64,000 bases of DNA from positions 372,001 through 436,000 of the forward strand of contig QAIB01000001.1 of the NCBI GenBank assembly GCA_030418545.1. The letters are read 5' to 3'. The DNA comes from Xenophilus aerolatus. Lineage in GTDB: Bacteria > Pseudomonadota > Gammaproteobacteria > Burkholderiales > Burkholderiaceae_C. Below the pieces are notes generated by a model. The model made no database searches and was not told the DNA's origin. It worked only from the letters and a program-made list of their open reading frames with translations. How positions within the stretch are numbered: the first letter of the stretch is position 1; each line of letters begins with the position of its first letter. This document shows, one piece after another, positions 61,678 to 64,000 of the stretch. Position numbers and translations under genes: made by a program.

Positions 61678-63564
61678 TCAGTTCATGCCCTGCAGCAGGG
61701 AGTCGAAGATGTTCTGCGCAATCTGGATCATCTTGGCCGACGCCTGGTAGGCCTGCTGGTACTGGAGCAGCTTGGCCGCCTCCTCGTCGAGGTTGACGCC
61801 GGCGCTATTGGCGCGTTCGCTCTCCAGGCTGGAGGCGATCGACGACGACACGCTGGCCGCGTACTGCGCACTCTGGCTGCGCACGCCGATGTCGGCCATC
61901 AGGCTGGCGTAGCCGTCGGAGAGCTTGGCGCCGTCGAAGGTCGCGAGGTCGCGCAGGTTCAGCAGCGCCGTCGCGTTGCCCGCGTTGAGTGCGCTGTAGC
62001 CGGGGGTGGCGGCCTGCACCGTGATGGTGTCGCCGGCCTTGGGCGCGCCGTTGAGCGTGAGTGTCCAGCCGTTGTAGCTGATGGTCGAGCCGGCGGTGTA
62101 GGCCACGCCGGTGGGATTGCCGGTGCCGGTGCCCGACACGTCGAAAGTGCCCGACGAGGTGAAGGTCAGAGTGACGGGTGCGCTCAGGTTGACATCGGCA
62201 CGCGAGGCTGCGAGGCCCGCGACGGCCAGGGTGCCCGCGTTGGTCGAGCCGACGCGCGCCTCGACCGGGCTGGCCGCCGCGATCTGGCGCGGCGACGACA
62301 CCGCCGTCGCAACGCCGCCGGCGGCGCTGGCGTAGGGATTGAGCACGAAGCTGTCGCCCGCGGCCGCGCCGCCGGCCTGGAGCGCGATGTTCAGCCCGTC
62401 CACCACGATCGGCAGCGGCCCGGCAAAGCTGCTCAGCTTGCCGTCCGACAGCCGCGTCACCTGCACGGCCCCGCCGGCTCCGAAGGCGATCCGGTACGAC
62501 GATGCCGACAGCGCGCTCGCGTCGGCCACGCTCGCGCCGATCGAGGCGTTGCCGGTGTTGGTCGTGGCCGCCAGGGCGTCGGGAAGGGCGATCGGCTTGA
62601 AGAAGTCGGTGCCGCTGTTGCCGTCGAGGTCCACCCCGACGCCGTGCTGTGCATTGACCGTGGTCGTGAGGGCGAGCGCCAGTCGGCCCAGCCCGTCACG
62701 GCCGGCGGCCAGGTCGCTGTTCTGGAAACGCAGCAGCCCGGCCACCGCGCCGCCGCCCAGGGTGTTCTCGTCCAGTGCCACGGTCACCGCGCCGCGCGAG
62801 ATCGTGAGTACGCTGCTGCCGTTGGCGGCACCCTGCAGGCCGATGGCCGCAGTGCCCGTGCCCAGCACCAGCGCCTGGCTGCCGACGAAGATGTTCAGGC
62901 TGCCGTCGTCGGCCTCGACCGTGGTGGCCTGCACCTGATCGTTGAGCTGCCGCACGAGCAGGTCGCGCTGGTCGAGCAGGTCGTTGGGTGGCTGGCCGCC
63001 GCCCTGCGCGCGCTGGATCTGCCCGTTGAGCTCGGCGATGCGCGAAGCGAGGCTGTTGACCGTGCGGACGGCGTCGCCGAGCTGGTCGTTCACGCCGTGC
63101 TGCAGGTCGTCCAATTGCGATTGCGCGTTCTGGAAGCGCGCGCTCATCTCCTGCGCGCGGGCCAGCACCACGTTGCGTGCGGTGACGTCGGTCGGCGTGC
63201 TGGCGATGTCGGAAAAGGCGTTGATCAGGTCGTTGACCGATGCGCCGAGGCCGCTCTTGCCGCCCTGGAAGATGTCTTCCAGCGACGCGAGCCGGTCGGC
63301 GCGGGTGCTGTCCATCGCCTGCACCGAGCGCGCCAGCGCCGCCTGTCGCGTGAGGAATTCGTTGTGTGCCCGCTCGATCGTGCCCACCTGCACGCCTTTG
63401 CCGACGTAGCCGCCGCCGGTGAACTGGCCCTCCACCTGCTGCATCACGGCGGTCTGGCGCGAGTAGCCGACCGTGCTGGCGTTCGAGATGTTGTGGCCCG
63501 TCGTGCTCAGGGCGATCTGGTTGGCCAGCAGCGCACGGGTGCCGAGGTTGAGCAGTGAACTCAT
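61678..63564 (-). CDS. flgK: flagellar hook-associated protein 1
   Basis: A 628-aa protein. N terminus: LLNLGTRALLANQIALSTTGHNISNASTVGYSRQ (flagellar rod/hook motif). C terminus: ERANSAGVNLDEEAAKLLQYQQAYQASAKMIQIAQNIFDSLLQGM (HAP1 signature). Overlaps the flgJ stop by 4 nt. Exported by the flagellar type III system; no Sec signal. Confidence 0.97.
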   Translation of the reverse strand: MSSLLNLGTRALLANQIALSTTGHNISNASTVGYSRQTAVMQQVEGQFTGGGYVGKGVQVGTIERAHNEFLTRQAALARSVQAMDSTRADRLASLEDIFQGGKSGLGASVNDLINAFSDIASTPTDVTARNVVLARAQEMSARFQNAQSQLDDLQHGVNDQLGDAVRTVNSLASRIAELNGQIQRAQGGGQPPNDLLDQRDLLVRQLNDQVQATTVEADDGSLNIFVGSQALVLGTGTAAIGLQGAANGSSVLTISRGAVTVALDENTLGGGAVAGLLRFQNSDLAAGRDGLGRLALALTTTVNAQHGVGVDLDGNSGTDFFKPIALPDALAATTNTGNASIGASVADASALSASSYRIAFGAGGAVQVTRLSDGKLSSFAGPLPIVVDGLNIALQAGGAAAGDSFVLNPYASAAGGVATAVSSPRQIAAASPVEARVGSTNAGTLAVAGLAASRADVNLSAPVTLTFTSSGTFDVSGTGTGNPTGVAYTAGSTISYNGWTLTLNGAPKAGDTITVQAATPGYSALNAGNATALLNLRDLATFDGAKLSDGYASLMADIGVRSQSAQYAASVSSSIASSLESERANSAGVNLDEEAAKLLQYQQAYQASAKMIQIAQNIFDSLLQGMN

Positions 63565-64000
63565 GCTTGCTGGGCCCGCTGGAGCTGGACGGTGGCGTTG
63601 ATGGCGCGGCTGAGCTTGGACGCGTAATGCGGATCGGTGGCGTAGCCGGCGCGCTGGAGTTCCGACGCATAGGCGGCCGCCGAGCCGGTGCTCGCACGCG
63701 CCTGGGCGTAACGGGGGCTCTCGCTGATCAGGCGTGCGTAGTCCCGGAACGAATCCTCGTAGGAGTCGTAGGCCCGGAACCTGGCGCTCACCTTGCGCGG
63801 CTCGCCATCGATGTACTCGGTCGTGGTGATGGTGGCCACCTTGCCGGTCCAGCCGGCGGTGGCCTTGATGCCGAAGAGGTTGTACGAGTTGCTGCCATCG
63901 CCATGCCGGATCTCGCTTCTGCCCCAGCCGGTTTCGTGTCCCGCCTGGCCGATCATGAATTCGGCCGGAATGCCCGTGTCCTGCGCGACGCGCTGTGCTG
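63561..64000 (-). CDS. flgJ: flagellar peptidoglycan hydrolase FlgJ (3' part only)
   Basis: Only the last ~145 codons are visible; the gene runs off the right edge. It is the C-terminal glucosaminidase/muramidase domain: AQRVAQDTGIPAEFMIGQAGHETGWGRSEIR, with the catalytic Glu in GHETGWG, then SYNLFGIKAT and YDSYEDSFRDYARL. It cuts the cell wall for rod passage. The order flgJ-flgK-flgL is the usual one. Confidence 0.93.
   Translation of the reverse strand, partial: AQRVAQDTGIPAEFMIGQAGHETGWGRSEIRHGDGSNSYNLFGIKATAGWTGKVATITTTEYIDGEPRKVSARFRAYDSYEDSFRDYARLISESPRYAQARASTGSAAAYASELQRAGYATDPHYASKLSRAINATVQLQRAQQA

Overview
The window looks like a chromosomal segment of a high-GC betaproteobacterium, most likely a Comamonadaceae member (Variovorax/Acidovorax/Xylophilus-like). 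This is inferred from the very high GC, from the family-level character of GlnRS, DnaK/DnaJ/GrpE, Gnd and FlgK/FlgL, from the FrmRA-FghA formaldehyde operon, and from a dispersed short repeat with a GCTAY-N7-ATAGC core. No rRNA, tRNA, CRISPR array, phage gene or transposase was seen. Both window edges cut a gene: an ABC substrate-binding protein at the left and flgJ at the right.

Layout. 1-5.8 kb: aromatic Rieske oxygenase with a substrate-binding protein, RluE, a Fic protein, and an overlapping nucleotidyltransferase-fold/uracil-DNA-glycosylase-like pair. 5.8-11 kb: a tannase-family lipoprotein, a HepT/MntA toxin-antitoxin pair, glnS, and a small exported Pro/Tyr-rich protein. 11-21.4 kb: a LytTR two-component pair joined to a fatty acid hydroxylase, small membrane proteins, MscS, FUSC, SuhB, TrmJ and CysE. 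21.4-25.1 kb: a four-gene operon of DCC oxidoreductase, methyltransferase, membrane SRPBCC protein and DUF4166 protein, with a MarR/GbsR-type regulator flanked by two near-identical operators. 25.2-27.7 kb: a radical SAM gene with an excellent LexA box, and a VOC-DM13-TfoX operon.

28.0-32.5 kb holds the most interesting locus: four overlapping genes, DUF3348, a MotA/ZorA-like protein with a ~600-residue tail (DUF802), a MotB/ZorB-like OmpA protein, and DUF2894. It looks like a proton-driven membrane motor of the kind used by Zorya anti-phage systems. A 161-bp imperfect palindrome and a terminator-like hairpin precede it.

32.5-41.4 kb: gnd, a DEDD exonuclease, a GNAT protein, the formaldehyde detoxification operon (frmR-frmA-alpha/beta hydrolase-fghA), aroQ, an enolase-superfamily enzyme and tag. 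41.4-46.5 kb: the stress operon prkA-yeaH-spoVR with a sigma-54-like promoter. 47-51 kb: grpE, dnaK and dnaJ with terminators after dnaK and dnaJ and sigma-32-like boxes before grpE and dnaK. 51-53 kb: an FKBP, an HxlR-like regulator and psd. 53.2-64 kb: a signalling/motility block in which two related HDOD proteins flank a GGDEF-EAL protein, and a third HDOD gene lies directly behind flgJ-flgK-flgL.

Most genes sit in tight operons with 4-nt stop/start overlaps. The dispersed repeat occurs at least ten times, mostly between genes but also inside coding sequence, where it supplies codons and even a stop codon.
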